The position numbers were made by a program, and so were the translations under genes. Under the pieces are notes generated by a model, which was given only the letters and a program-made list of their open reading frames with translations, had not been told where the DNA came from and did not search any database. Positions 1 to 5,007 of a DNA stretch of 5,007 bases are shown here, piece by piece (position 1 is the first letter of the stretch; each line of letters opens with the position of its first letter). The DNA comes from Candidatus Heimdallarchaeota archaeon (GTDB lineage: Archaea; Asgardarchaeota; Heimdallarchaeia; Heimdallarchaeales; Heimdallarchaeaceae): NCBI GenBank assembly GCA_016839875.1, contig JAEOTK010000161.1:1-5007 (forward strand). Direction: 5' to 3'.

Positions 1-49
1 GCAGGTTATCTTTTATTGTATATTTATCTTTAATTACTATATCGCCCAT
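1..49 (-). CDS. 5' end of an unidentified gene, cut by the left edge
   Basis: An ATG on the minus strand (its complement CAT is at 47-49) opens a frame that stays open to the window edge and reads MGDIVIKDKYTIKDNL. Upstream there is a GAGG Shine-Dalgarno-like motif (complement of 57-60) with a 7-nt spacer, and a TTTATAAA box at 97-104 that would give a leader of about 25 nt. These signals, rather than the 16 residues, support a real gene. The peptide is too short to assign a family or function. Unlike the other genes here it appears to have a leader and a ribosome binding site. Orientation matches the archease gene upstream of it, so read-through from archease is possible. Confidence 0.4.
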   Translation of the reverse strand, partial: MGDIVIKDKYTIKDNL

Positions 50-71
50 TTTTATTCCTCTATTTTGTAGG

Positions 72-92
72 ATTGTTTTAACAAAAAACAAT
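72..92. repeat. 8-bp inverted repeat, possible operator
   Basis: ATTGTTTT (72-79) and AAAACAAT (85-92) are perfect inverted repeats around a 5-nt spacer. They lie between the TATA-like box (97-104) and the predicted transcription start (near 74) of the left-edge gene, where a repressor could bind. The sequence is AT-rich, so chance occurrence is a real alternative. Confidence 0.25.
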
Positions 93-96
93 TCAG

Positions 97-104
97 TTTA
101 TAAA
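97..104 (-). promoter_or_regulatory. TATA-like box for the left-edge gene
   Basis: TTTATAAA is a palindromic match to the archaeal TATA box. Read on the minus strand, it would start transcription near position 74, leaving a leader of about 25 nt that contains the GAGG motif before the ATG at 49. This is inferred from spacing only. Confidence 0.35.
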
Positions 105-156
105 GATTATCTCATGGATATTATTTGTAATTCCTCAAGGAAAGGCTTTCTAATCT

Positions 157-162
157 AAAAAA
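157..162 (-). terminator. U-tract, candidate terminator of archease
   Basis: A run of six T on the minus strand lies about 40 nt past the archease stop codon. Archaeal termination often needs only a U-rich tract without a hairpin, so this could end the archease transcript before the left-edge gene. In AT-rich DNA this is weak evidence. Confidence 0.25.
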
Positions 163-201
163 TAGCGAATTTGAATTTTTGTCTGGAACTCTTTCTACTT
201 T

Positions 202-630
202 TCATAAATCTAAAATAACGTGACAATACCATTCCTCTTCCCTTTTTTCCACTGTAAATCTATACATGGTTACAGCTTTTACATCTGTTAACAACACATC
301 TTTTTCGTAATCTATGTTTGCACCATGTACTTTGCAAGAGAGTGAGAATATTTTATTCTCATTTATTTCTATTTCATAATCTTTGAAAAGAGCAACATCG
401 ACATCTTTCAGATAAACTAACTCATTTAGAAAGTCAAAAAGTAATAATTCCAATGATTCTGATTCCAATTTGATGTTCCAAGTATTCTTAGTTTTAATTT
501 CACTCACATCAATCATAGCTTCCATCATAGCTATACCTGCTCCTCTAAATAGTTCTGATAAAGAATCTGAATAGACTTCATAAGCAAAATCTGATTTTAC
601 TTCTTCTGTGAGAATATTATACTTGAACAT
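202..630 (-). CDS. Archease, RtcB RNA-ligase activator (divergent)
   Basis: This encodes a 142-aa protein of the archease family, small cofactor proteins that promote guanylylation and multiple turnover of the RNA ligase RtcB, and so help tRNA splicing and RNA repair in the cytoplasm. The length fits the family (about 140 aa). The C-terminal half matches best: an LLxxFLNELVYL-type helix (about residues 63-74), VKAVTMY (about 118-124) and the terminal VILDL, with Asp141 next to the chain end as in the archease metal site. The N-terminal motif, usually HTAD, is degenerate here (VKSD, Asp14 kept, His and Thr lost). The frame extends upstream to an ATG at 699. I chose the ATG at 630 because family members begin just before the N-terminal strand, and the 23-residue extension is hydrophobic and overlaps the promoter region. 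A TATA-like box at 659-670 would give a leader of about 8 nt. The gene diverges from rtcB, its expected functional partner, which strengthens the call. Confidence 0.85.
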   Translation of the reverse strand: MFKYNILTEEVKSDFAYEVYSDSLSELFRGAGIAMMEAMIDVSEIKTKNTWNIKLESESLELLLFDFLNELVYLKDVDVALFKDYEIEINENKIFSLSCKVHGANIDYEKDVLLTDVKAVTMYRFTVEKREEEWYCHVILDL

Positions 631-658
631 TGGTTTCAAAAAAAGACTAGAGCAATTG

Positions 659-670
659 ATTAAAAATAAT
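659..670 (-). promoter_or_regulatory. TATA-like box for archease
   Basis: On the minus strand this reads ATTATTTTTAAT, centred about 34 nt upstream of the archease ATG at 630. With a TATA-to-start distance of about 26 nt, the leader would be about 8 nt. No Shine-Dalgarno motif is visible before the ATG. Confidence 0.35.
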
Positions 671-703
671 ACCATTTTGCATATTTTCTGATAAACCAAG
701 AGA

Positions 704-711
704 TTTATTAA
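704..711 (+). promoter_or_regulatory. BRE/TATA-like promoter of rtcB
   Basis: TTTATTAA is preceded by purine-rich AAGAGA, which resembles a TFB recognition element. The box centre is about 24 nt from the ATG at 731 and 33 nt from the in-frame ATG at 740. It therefore fits either a leaderless start at 731 or a very short leader before 740. No usable Shine-Dalgarno is present; the AGG directly touching the ATG is too close. Confidence 0.45.
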
Positions 712-730
712 AACTCAAAATTTACCTAGG

Positions 731-2215
731 ATGAGTAAAATGTCAAGTGACAATGTTCCAATGAAAAAAATTGATGAATCTACGTGGGAAATTCCTACAA
801 CATACAAGAAAGGAATGAGAGTTCCAGCAAGGTTGATAGTAACTCCTTCACTCAAGAAAGGAATCGATTTGGGAGTTATAGATCAAATAACTAATGTTGC
901 TACTTTACCTGGGGTACAAAAATATGCGATTGCGCTTCCAGATGCCCATCGTGGTTATGGTTTTCCAATTGGAGGAGTAGCAGCGATGGATATGGAGGAA
1001 GGAGTAATAAGTCCTGGAGGAGTAGGTTTTGATATCAATTGTGGGGTTAGGATGCTAACTACTACATTGGAAGAGAGAGATGTTCAACCAAAAATAAAGG
1101 AACTTGTAGAGAAACTGTTTCGAAGGGTTCCTGCTGGTGTAGGTGTAAAACTTACACATGATAACTTCTTAGCAAGCATATCTCGATCAGTTTTTGAAGA
1201 GGTTCTTGAAAATGGTGCTCAATGGTGTCTAGAAAATGGATATGCTAGAGATGAGGATGTAAGGAGAATAGAAAGTCAAGGTAAAATGCCTCATGCTGAT
1301 CCATCTGCTGTCAGTGATAAAGCAAAAAGTCGCGGATTAAGACAACTTGGGACACTTGGTTCCGGAAATCATTATTTAGAAATCCAAGTAATAAAACCTG
1401 GGGATTTATTTGATCCTGAAATGGGAGCGAAATTCGGACTCACAAAACCATATCAAGTCACAGCGATGATACATTGTGGTTCAAGAGGTATGGGTCATCA
1501 AGTAGCAACTGATTATCTCAGAACTTGTTTGACTGCAATGAGAAAATATAACCTTCCAATAATTGATCAAGAACTAGCAAGCGTACCAATTAACTCAAAG
1601 GAAGGAAAGGATTACTTTGCAGCAATGAGTTGTGCTTCAAACATGGCATTTGCAAATCGTCAAATCATTACACATAATGTTAGAAAAGTCTTCACTGAAG
1701 TTTTTCATAAGAGTGAAGATGAGTTAGGTCTCAATTTAATCTATGATGTAGCTCATAATATAGCTAAAATTGAAGAACACAACATAGATGGTCAGAAGAA
1801 GAAATTGATGGTTCATAGAAAGGGTGCAACAAGAGGATTTCCTCCTCATCACCCAGAGATTCCAGCAGAATATAAAGAACTTGGACAGCCTATCATTCTT
1901 GGTGGTTCTATGGAAACTGGGTCATATCTCTTAACTGGAACACAGAAAGCAATGGACGTAAGTTTCGGTTCTGCAGCTCATGGTGCAGGTAGAACAATGA
2001 GTAGAAGTAGAGCAAAACGACAAATTAGAGGAGATTTACTTCAGAAGAAAATGAGAGAGAAAGGAATATACGTGAAAGGTGCATCAATGCCTGGTCTAGC
2101 CGAAGAGGCAGGTTTTGCATACAAAGATATAGACGAAGTTGTCAATGCTCTCAAAGTGTCAGGAATAGGTCATCCGATTGTTAGAGTTAAACCCATAGGT
2201 AATGTTAAAGGATAA
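731..2215 (+). CDS. rtcB: RtcB, tRNA-splicing RNA ligase (GTP-dependent)
   Basis: RtcB joins RNA ends bearing a 2',3'-cyclic phosphate or 3'-phosphate to a 5'-OH, using GTP and Mn2+. In archaea it ligates tRNA exon halves after intron removal. All hallmark segments are present in order: DAHRGYGFPIGG (71-82), GGVGFDINCGVR (96-107) with metal ligands Asp101 and Cys104, GSGNHYLE (210-217) with Asn213 and His214, IHCGSRGMGHQ (247-257) with His248, YDVAHN (338-343) with His342, VHRKGATRGF (361-370), and SFGSAAHGAG (411-420) with His417, the residue expected to be guanylylated by analogy with Pyrococcus RtcB His404. At 494 aa it is full length, with no intein at these conserved sites. The start is uncertain: ATGs at 731, 740 and 761 are all in frame, and comparison with the Pyrococcus N-terminus as I recall it fits 740 or 761 about as well as 731. 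The partner archease is divergent, 100 bp away. The 3' end converges on the DHH gene. Confidence 0.97.
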   Translation: MSKMSSDNVPMKKIDESTWEIPTTYKKGMRVPARLIVTPSLKKGIDLGVIDQITNVATLPGVQKYAIALPDAHRGYGFPIGGVAAMDMEEGVISPGGVGFDINCGVRMLTTTLEERDVQPKIKELVEKLFRRVPAGVGVKLTHDNFLASISRSVFEEVLENGAQWCLENGYARDEDVRRIESQGKMPHADPSAVSDKAKSRGLRQLGTLGSGNHYLEIQVIKPGDLFDPEMGAKFGLTKPYQVTAMIHCGSRGMGHQVATDYLRTCLTAMRKYNLPIIDQELASVPINSKEGKDYFAAMSCASNMAFANRQIITHNVRKVFTEVFHKSEDELGLNLIYDVAHNIAKIEEHNIDGQKKKLMVHRKGATRGFPPHHPEIPAEYKELGQPIILGGSMETGSYLLTGTQKAMDVSFGSAAHGAGRTMSRSRAKRQIRGDLLQKKMREKGIYVKGASMPGLAEEAGFAYKDIDEVVNALKVSGIGHPIVRVKPIGNVKG

Positions 2216-2227
2216 TCAACTCTCATC

Positions 2228-3259
2228 TTATCTTTTTCTCAAATCTTCAAAGGACATTGCCAATTCCTTTTTTCTTCCCCAAGATTCTATCTTTTCAATA
2301 GCTGTCTCTAAATCGTTGGTTTCTGCTCCAGCGGCTGGTTTATGACCGCCACCATTCATAGTAAGGGCTAGCAAATCAACTCTGTATTTTTCTTTTTGTT
2401 CTTCTGAAAGTTTCTTGTTTAGTCTTAGACTTATTTTAACTTCAGTAGGATAAACTGTAATATATGCAGCGCCTAGTGCTCCTCTCTTCTGTACTTCTCT
2501 CGCTACAAATGCTAGATTATAGTGTAAAGGATTATCAATTAAGATTACAAAGTCAGTTATCTTGATTTCTTCTGCAATTATCATAGAAGATTTTCTTGAT
2601 TGACGTAAATTCTTAACTCTGTTAACCAATTCTGGTTTCCAGAGACCTTTTAATCCTTCTGAGGAAAGAATCTTAATAATCTCATCATGTCCTTGTATTG
2701 TGAAAGTGGATTTGCATAGATCTTCAACAAACCATATTTTTTCATCCCATGATAACTCTACGAAATCGTCTTGAAGTTCAAGTGGGGGTGGTATCTCATA
2801 ACTTGCAGTGTCTGTAATTTTGCTAATTTCTACTAATTCCTTAAGGTGTTCAGGAAGCGAATCAGAAAAAATAATTTCTATGAGATAAGCAGTACTCGGA
2901 GCACCAGCAACAAAATATATGTTGTTAGCTTTAATGACTTTTCCAACATTTGAGATATGATGATCAAAGAAATATTCAGTTGTATTTGTATGAAAGGGCT
3001 CTAAGTCTACAATCGCGAACCAATTTGCATCAGCGATTTTATCTATTATTTCTCTCTCCTTGAAAAGAGCGTAATCAAGAGGAATAAAAACAAGTTCCTT
3101 ATCATTAAATAAGAAATGGATTAAAGTTGCAGAAATTAATCCATCGGGACAATTAAAATGGTAAGCAACTTTCTGTTGAGGTTTGGCTGAGAGTTGGAGT
3201 ATTTCTTTCTTGGATTTCTCTTTTTTTGCGGTATGCTCTTTCAATTTCTTTACTGACAT
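2228..3259 (-). CDS. DHH/DHHA1-family phosphoesterase
   Basis: This 343-aa protein belongs to the DHH phosphoesterase superfamily (RecJ, NrnA/NrnB, c-di-AMP phosphodiesterases), metal-dependent enzymes cleaving phosphodiesters in short or single-stranded nucleic acids or cyclic nucleotides. All four DHH motifs are visible: motif I YHFNCPDG (33-40), motif II IVDLEP with Asp85, motif III DHH (99-101) and motif IV ITDTASY with Asp150. The DHHA1 substrate-binding domain shows GGGHKPAAGA (303-312). In motif I, Cys37 occupies the place where RecJ and NrnB carry the first Asp of a DxD pair; I recall a CPDG form in some uncharacterised DHH proteins. Residues 1-30 form a lysine-rich extension (10 Lys) before the domain, perhaps for nucleic-acid contact. 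The start at 3259 has a TATA-like box 26 nt upstream. The gene lies 15 bp downstream of tatD and converges on rtcB. The exact substrate cannot be told; a nanoRNase-like role is a guess. Confidence 0.88.
   Translation of the reverse strand: MSVKKLKEHTAKKEKSKKEILQLSAKPQQKVAYHFNCPDGLISATLIHFLFNDKELVFIPLDYALFKEREIIDKIADANWFAIVDLEPFHTNTTEYFFDHHISNVGKVIKANNIYFVAGAPSTAYLIEIIFSDSLPEHLKELVEISKITDTASYEIPPPLELQDDFVELSWDEKIWFVEDLCKSTFTIQGHDEIIKILSSEGLKGLWKPELVNRVKNLRQSRKSSMIIAEEIKITDFVILIDNPLHYNLAFVAREVQKRGALGAAYITVYPTEVKISLRLNKKLSEEQKEKYRVDLLALTMNGGGHKPAAGAETNDLETAIEKIESWGRKKELAMSFEDLRKR
2233..2273 (+). terminator. U-rich tracts, candidate terminator of rtcB
   Basis: T5 at 2233-2237 and T6 at 2268-2273 follow the rtcB stop codon on the plus strand, with pyrimidine-rich sequence between them. 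Archaeal RNA polymerase can stop at such tracts. Because the DHH gene ends at 2228 on the other strand, this terminator would lie inside that gene's 3' coding region. No hairpin was identified. Confidence 0.3.
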
Positions 3260-3274
3260 TAGATTTCACATCTA

Positions 3275-4045
3275 TTAAATGTTTAAATACCTTCTCAGAT
3301 TAGAATGGAGGATTTCTGAAATTTTTTCAATTTCCAAATCCTTCATATCACTAATTTTCTCCAATACTCTGGGGACAAGTGTAGGTGATCCAATAACCCT
3401 CTTATTATCAATTGTATATTTAACATTACCATCAGATTCTGTTAAAATCTGATTTTTTGGGGTTGATTTTAAAACTTCAATGTGAGATGAACCAGTTAGA
3501 ACCGAAGGATTTATGCTAAAAAAATAACCTTTTTCAATAAATTGTACAAGTATTTTTTTAGGTCCTGAATACCAATGCATCAAAATGTTGTTTGGTGGAA
3601 TATTATATGATGTAAGTATTTCAGCAACAAGCTCTTCTGCTCCTTTACCATGGATGTTAACTGGCATTCCGTGCTTTTCTGATAATTCTAGAAAGAATTT
3701 AAAATATTCCTCTTGAATTGGATGATAATTTTTGTTATCAACAAAATGATGGTCTAAACCAATTTCTCCCAAGACCGCATTTTGGTTATCCAGAATAAGG
3801 GATACAAAATTTTCCTTAGTTTCCTCTGTTAAGTTCTTCTTCGCACCCCAAGGATGAATACCTATTCCTGGAACAATTTGTTCAAATCTGGAATGAAGTT
3901 CAATACTTCTTAGACTTTCCTTATATTTAGTAGCAACACTTATGACGACTTCTAAACCATCATTTACCCATTCTTCTATATAATTTTCAATCTCTCTATA
4001 AAAGTAATTTTTAGGCAGATGGCAATGAACATCATGAAACCTCAT
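3275..4045 (-). CDS. TatD-family metal-dependent hydrolase (DNase-like)
   Basis: TatD proteins are TIM-barrel amidohydrolase-fold enzymes, several with Mg2+-dependent 3'-5' exonuclease activity, linked to DNA repair or degradation in the cytoplasm. From the chosen start the product has 256 aa, a normal length. Expected metal and active-site elements are all present: HDVHCHL (4-10, His7 and His9), GIGIHPWG (60-67, His64), GEIGLD (93-98, Glu94), VNIHGKGA (129-136, His132), MHWYSG (156-161, His157) and TESDGN (202-207, Asp205). The HWYSG and TESDGN forms point to a TatD branch different from the bacterial HCFSG/TDxP type. The frame extends upstream to ATGs at 4063 and 4081. I prefer 4045 because the HxH strand normally starts within about 10 residues of the N-terminus, and a TATA-like box lies 26-27 nt upstream of this ATG; the longer starts would overlap that box. 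It is probably upstream partner to the DHH gene. The substrate is unknown. Confidence 0.9.
   Translation of the reverse strand: MRFHDVHCHLPKNYFYREIENYIEEWVNDGLEVVISVATKYKESLRSIELHSRFEQIVPGIGIHPWGAKKNLTEETKENFVSLILDNQNAVLGEIGLDHHFVDNKNYHPIQEEYFKFFLELSEKHGMPVNIHGKGAEELVAEILTSYNIPPNNILMHWYSGPKKILVQFIEKGYFFSINPSVLTGSSHIEVLKSTPKNQILTESDGNVKYTIDNKRVIGSPTLVPRVLEKISDMKDLEIEKISEILHSNLRRYLNI
3282..3289 (-). promoter_or_regulatory. BRE/TATA-like promoter of the DHH gene, inside tatD
   Basis: TATTTAAA on the minus strand, preceded by purine-rich AGAAGG, is centred about 26 nt from the DHH gene ATG at 3259, so a leaderless transcript could start at the ATG. The element lies within the last codons of tatD, where the coding sequence limits drift, so it may be partly fortuitous. 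Co-transcription from the tatD promoter is also possible. Confidence 0.45.
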
Positions 4046-4067
4046 TAAATAAACTTGAAACATATCG

Positions 4068-4078
4068 TTTATATTTTT
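4068..4078. promoter_or_regulatory. Near-symmetric TATA element between divergent genes
   Basis: TTTATATTTTT on the plus strand reads AAAAATATAAA on the minus strand. Its core (4068-4075) is centred about 26.5 nt from the tatD ATG (4045) and about 25.5 nt from the small-protein ATG (4097). Both distances fit leaderless archaeal transcription. The minus-strand side is preceded by GTGAAA, which resembles a BRE, while the plus-strand side has ACATATCG, a poorer match. Transcription toward tatD is therefore better supported. I see no second convincing TATA box for the small gene in the 51-bp gap. Confidence 0.5.
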
Positions 4079-4096
4079 CACGTATACTGTTTTCTT

Positions 4097-4291
4097 ATGG
4101 ATAAAGACTTATTACCCCTAGAGGAAAGAGTGAAAAAGCTTGAACAAGAGGTGGAGCAGTTGCGTAGATTGTTGGAATCCCACATCAAAAAGCATGGCTT
4201 CCCACCCCCAATACTTCCTGATCCAACAAAACCTTCCAAAAAACCTTTCGAACCTGGTCATCCTGATGTAGGTCCACCTAAGGAATATTAA
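4097..4291 (+). CDS. Small coiled-coil protein with proline-rich tail, unknown function
   Basis: I do not recognise this 64-aa protein. Residues 5-33 form a probable two-heptad-plus coiled coil, with hydrophobics Leu8, Val12, Leu15, Val19, Leu22 and Leu26 at alternating 4/3 spacing among Glu, Lys and Arg, so oligomerisation is likely. Residues 35-64 hold 11 prolines and several Lys/Asp/Glu, which should be extended and disordered. There is no signal peptide, membrane segment or cysteine. An ATG at 4055 is in frame but adds a hydrophobic stretch and overlaps tatD and the TATA-like element, so 4097 is preferred. The heptad pattern and ordered amphipathic composition argue that it is coding. It is divergent from tatD and 19 bp upstream of the GTPase on the same strand, so co-transcription with the GTPase is plausible; any link to ribosome assembly is speculation. 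Confidence 0.65.
   Translation: MDKDLLPLEERVKKLEQEVEQLRRLLESHIKKHGFPPPILPDPTKPSKKPFEPGHPDVGPPKEY
4284..4291 (+). promoter_or_regulatory. TATA-like box for the GTPase gene
   Basis: AATATTAA, preceded by CTAAGG, is centred about 24 nt from the GTPase ATG at 4311 and overlaps the stop codon of the small upstream gene. The spacing equals that seen at rtcB and would allow a leaderless transcript. No Shine-Dalgarno motif is seen in the 19-nt gap, which favours an own promoter over translation from a shared message. Confidence 0.35.
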
Positions 4292-4310
4292 TAATCTGAA
4301 ATTTTTCATT

Positions 4311-5007
4311 ATGGTGAACAAGATGCCAAAAAAAGACGACTTCGATATGATGGTACGGAAGATGATAAACGGCAGTGATGTCATTGTCGAAGTTATAGAC
4401 GCACGTTTTCCAAGTCTTTCAAGAACAAAAAAGTATGAAAATAGGGTTTTGAAGAATAGATCCAAGAAACTTTTTATTGCAATGAACAAAGTTGATCTTG
4501 TTCCAAATAAAGTAGTTCAGAAATGGAAATCAATACTTCAAAAGGAGGGAATACAAGTCATTCCCACTTCAGCAAGAGAAAGGTTGAGTACTTCCATCCT
4601 AAGAAACACAATAATTAAAGCTGCAGGAAAAGATTTTTTCTACATTACAGCTTGTTTCATCGGTCTCCCTAACACAGGAAAGAGTTCGTTAATAAACATC
4701 CTGAAAGGAAGATCTAGCGCACCAGTTGCACCGATTCCTGGATTCACAAGAGCATTGCAGGTTCTACGAATTACAACAAGATTAAGAATTTTTGATACAC
4801 CAGGTGTTATTCCAGTAAAACTATCCTTAGCTGATCAAATCCTTCTCGGAGTTATTCGTCCAGAGAAACTTCCTGATTATGTGAAAGCTGCTTGGGCTTT
4901 AGTTCATAGAATAGATCAAATCAATCCAGGTGCAATATCGAAAGCATATGAAATTGAATATGAGACTCCTCCAGAATTTCTAGAGAAATTTGCAGAAAAA
5001 AGGCATA
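4311..5007 (+). CDS. Circularly permuted GTPase, YlqF/RbgA-MJ1464-like, 3' end cut
   Basis: The 232 visible residues carry GTPase motifs in permuted order: G4 NKVD (59-62), G5 TSAR (86-89), G1/P-loop GLPNTGKS (118-125), G2 region PGFTRA (143-148, Thr146) and G3 DTPG (162-165). Before G4 comes SDVIVEVIDARFP (22-34), the signature of the YlqF/YawG family. This family includes bacterial RbgA and eukaryotic Nog2, Nug1 and Lsg1, which help assemble the large ribosomal subunit, so an equivalent role is inferred. The end of the window, FLEKFAEKRH, corresponds to the C-terminal domain close to the end of RbgA (282 aa), so only a few tens of residues may be missing, unless an archaeal extension follows. 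The N-terminal PGHM motif that supplies the catalytic His of RbgA is absent. The ATG at 4311 is the first in the frame after an upstream stop at 4269; a second ATG lies at 4323. It follows the small coiled-coil gene by 19 bp. Confidence 0.92.
   Translation, partial: MVNKMPKKDDFDMMVRKMINGSDVIVEVIDARFPSLSRTKKYENRVLKNRSKKLFIAMNKVDLVPNKVVQKWKSILQKEGIQVIPTSARERLSTSILRNTIIKAAGKDFFYITACFIGLPNTGKSSLINILKGRSSAPVAPIPGFTRALQVLRITTRLRIFDTPGVIPVKLSLADQILLGVIRPEKLPDYVKAAWALVHRIDQINPGAISKAYEIEYETPPEFLEKFAEKRH

Noticed and set aside
140..150. GAAAG-G-CTTTC inverted repeat as a terminator hairpin
   Set aside because: The two 5-bp arms are separated by one base, which cannot form a hairpin loop, and the T-tract lies on the wrong side for this arrangement on the minus strand.
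155..205. 16-codon frame overlapping the archease stop (ATGA overlap), encoding a basic peptide
   Set aside because: It is too short, has no family match, and runs into the candidate terminator T-tract; such overlaps are frequent by chance in AT-rich DNA.
631..699. 23-residue N-terminal extension of archease, possibly a signal peptide
   Set aside because: It is hydrophobic but precedes a complete cytoplasmic archease fold, overlaps the divergent promoter region, and family members start near the ATG at 630.
731..2215. Intein in RtcB
   Set aside because: Archaeal RtcBs can carry inteins, but here the conserved motifs follow at normal spacing and the length (494 aa) equals the mature enzyme.
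3275..4045. QatD-like TatD nuclease as part of a Qat-type anti-phage system
   Set aside because: The HWYSG form resembles that TatD branch as I recall it, but no QatA, QatB or QatC partner (ATPase, QueC-like protein) lies in the window, and the neighbours are housekeeping genes.
4046..4081. Longer N-terminus for the TatD protein
   Set aside because: It would add 12 residues ahead of the normal start strand and overlap the TATA-like element; the ATG at 4045 fits both family length and promoter spacing.
4118..4489. Open frame of 123 codons on the minus strand, antisense to the small gene and GTPase
   Set aside because: It is a Phe/Leu/Ile-rich shadow lying opposite the coiled-coil codons and the GTPase G4 region, with no recognisable domain and no promoter of its own.
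1..5007. tRNA, rRNA, CRISPR array, insertion sequence or long direct repeat
   Set aside because: Reading both strands I found no cloverleaf-like segment, no regularly spaced repeats, no transposase motif and no long terminal inverted repeats.

Overview
The window reads as a piece of an AT-rich archaeal chromosome (about one third G+C by eye, not computed). Three things suggest archaea. The rtcB/archease pair is typical of archaeal tRNA splicing. The last gene is an RbgA/MJ1464-type circularly permuted GTPase. Most start codons lie about 24-27 nt downstream of a TATA-like box with no Shine-Dalgarno sequence, the pattern of leaderless archaeal transcripts. Arg is mostly AGA and Ile often ATA. 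I cannot assign a phylum; an uncultivated archaeal lineage is plausible but unproven.

Left part (1-730): the first 49 bases look like the start of a minus-strand gene running off the left edge, preceded by a Shine-Dalgarno-like GAGG and a TATA-like box. Archease (202-630, minus) follows. A 100-bp intergenic region, with a TATA-like box for each direction, separates it from the divergently transcribed rtcB.

Middle (731-4045): rtcB (plus) encodes a complete, intein-free RNA ligase. It converges, with only 12 bp between stop codons, on a DHH/DHHA1 phosphoesterase gene (minus). Directly upstream of that gene, 15 bp away on the same strand, is a TatD-family metal-dependent hydrolase gene. These two could form an operon, although the DHH gene also has its own TATA-like box inside the 3' end of tatD.

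Right part (4046-5007): a 51-bp divergent promoter region holds one near-symmetric TATA element placed almost equally far from the tatD start and from the start of a 64-aa coiled-coil plus proline-rich small protein. Nineteen bp further on, a circularly permuted ribosome-assembly-type GTPase begins and runs off the right edge.

Taken together, the genes centre on RNA and nucleic-acid processing: RNA ligation (RtcB and its activator archease), a DHH phosphoesterase possibly acting on short nucleic acids, a TatD-type hydrolase, and a GTPase probably acting in large-ribosomal-subunit assembly. This looks like a housekeeping neighbourhood. I see no mobile elements, CRISPR arrays, RNA genes or clear defence system. 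The least explained element is the small coiled-coil/proline-rich protein and its apparently shared promoter.
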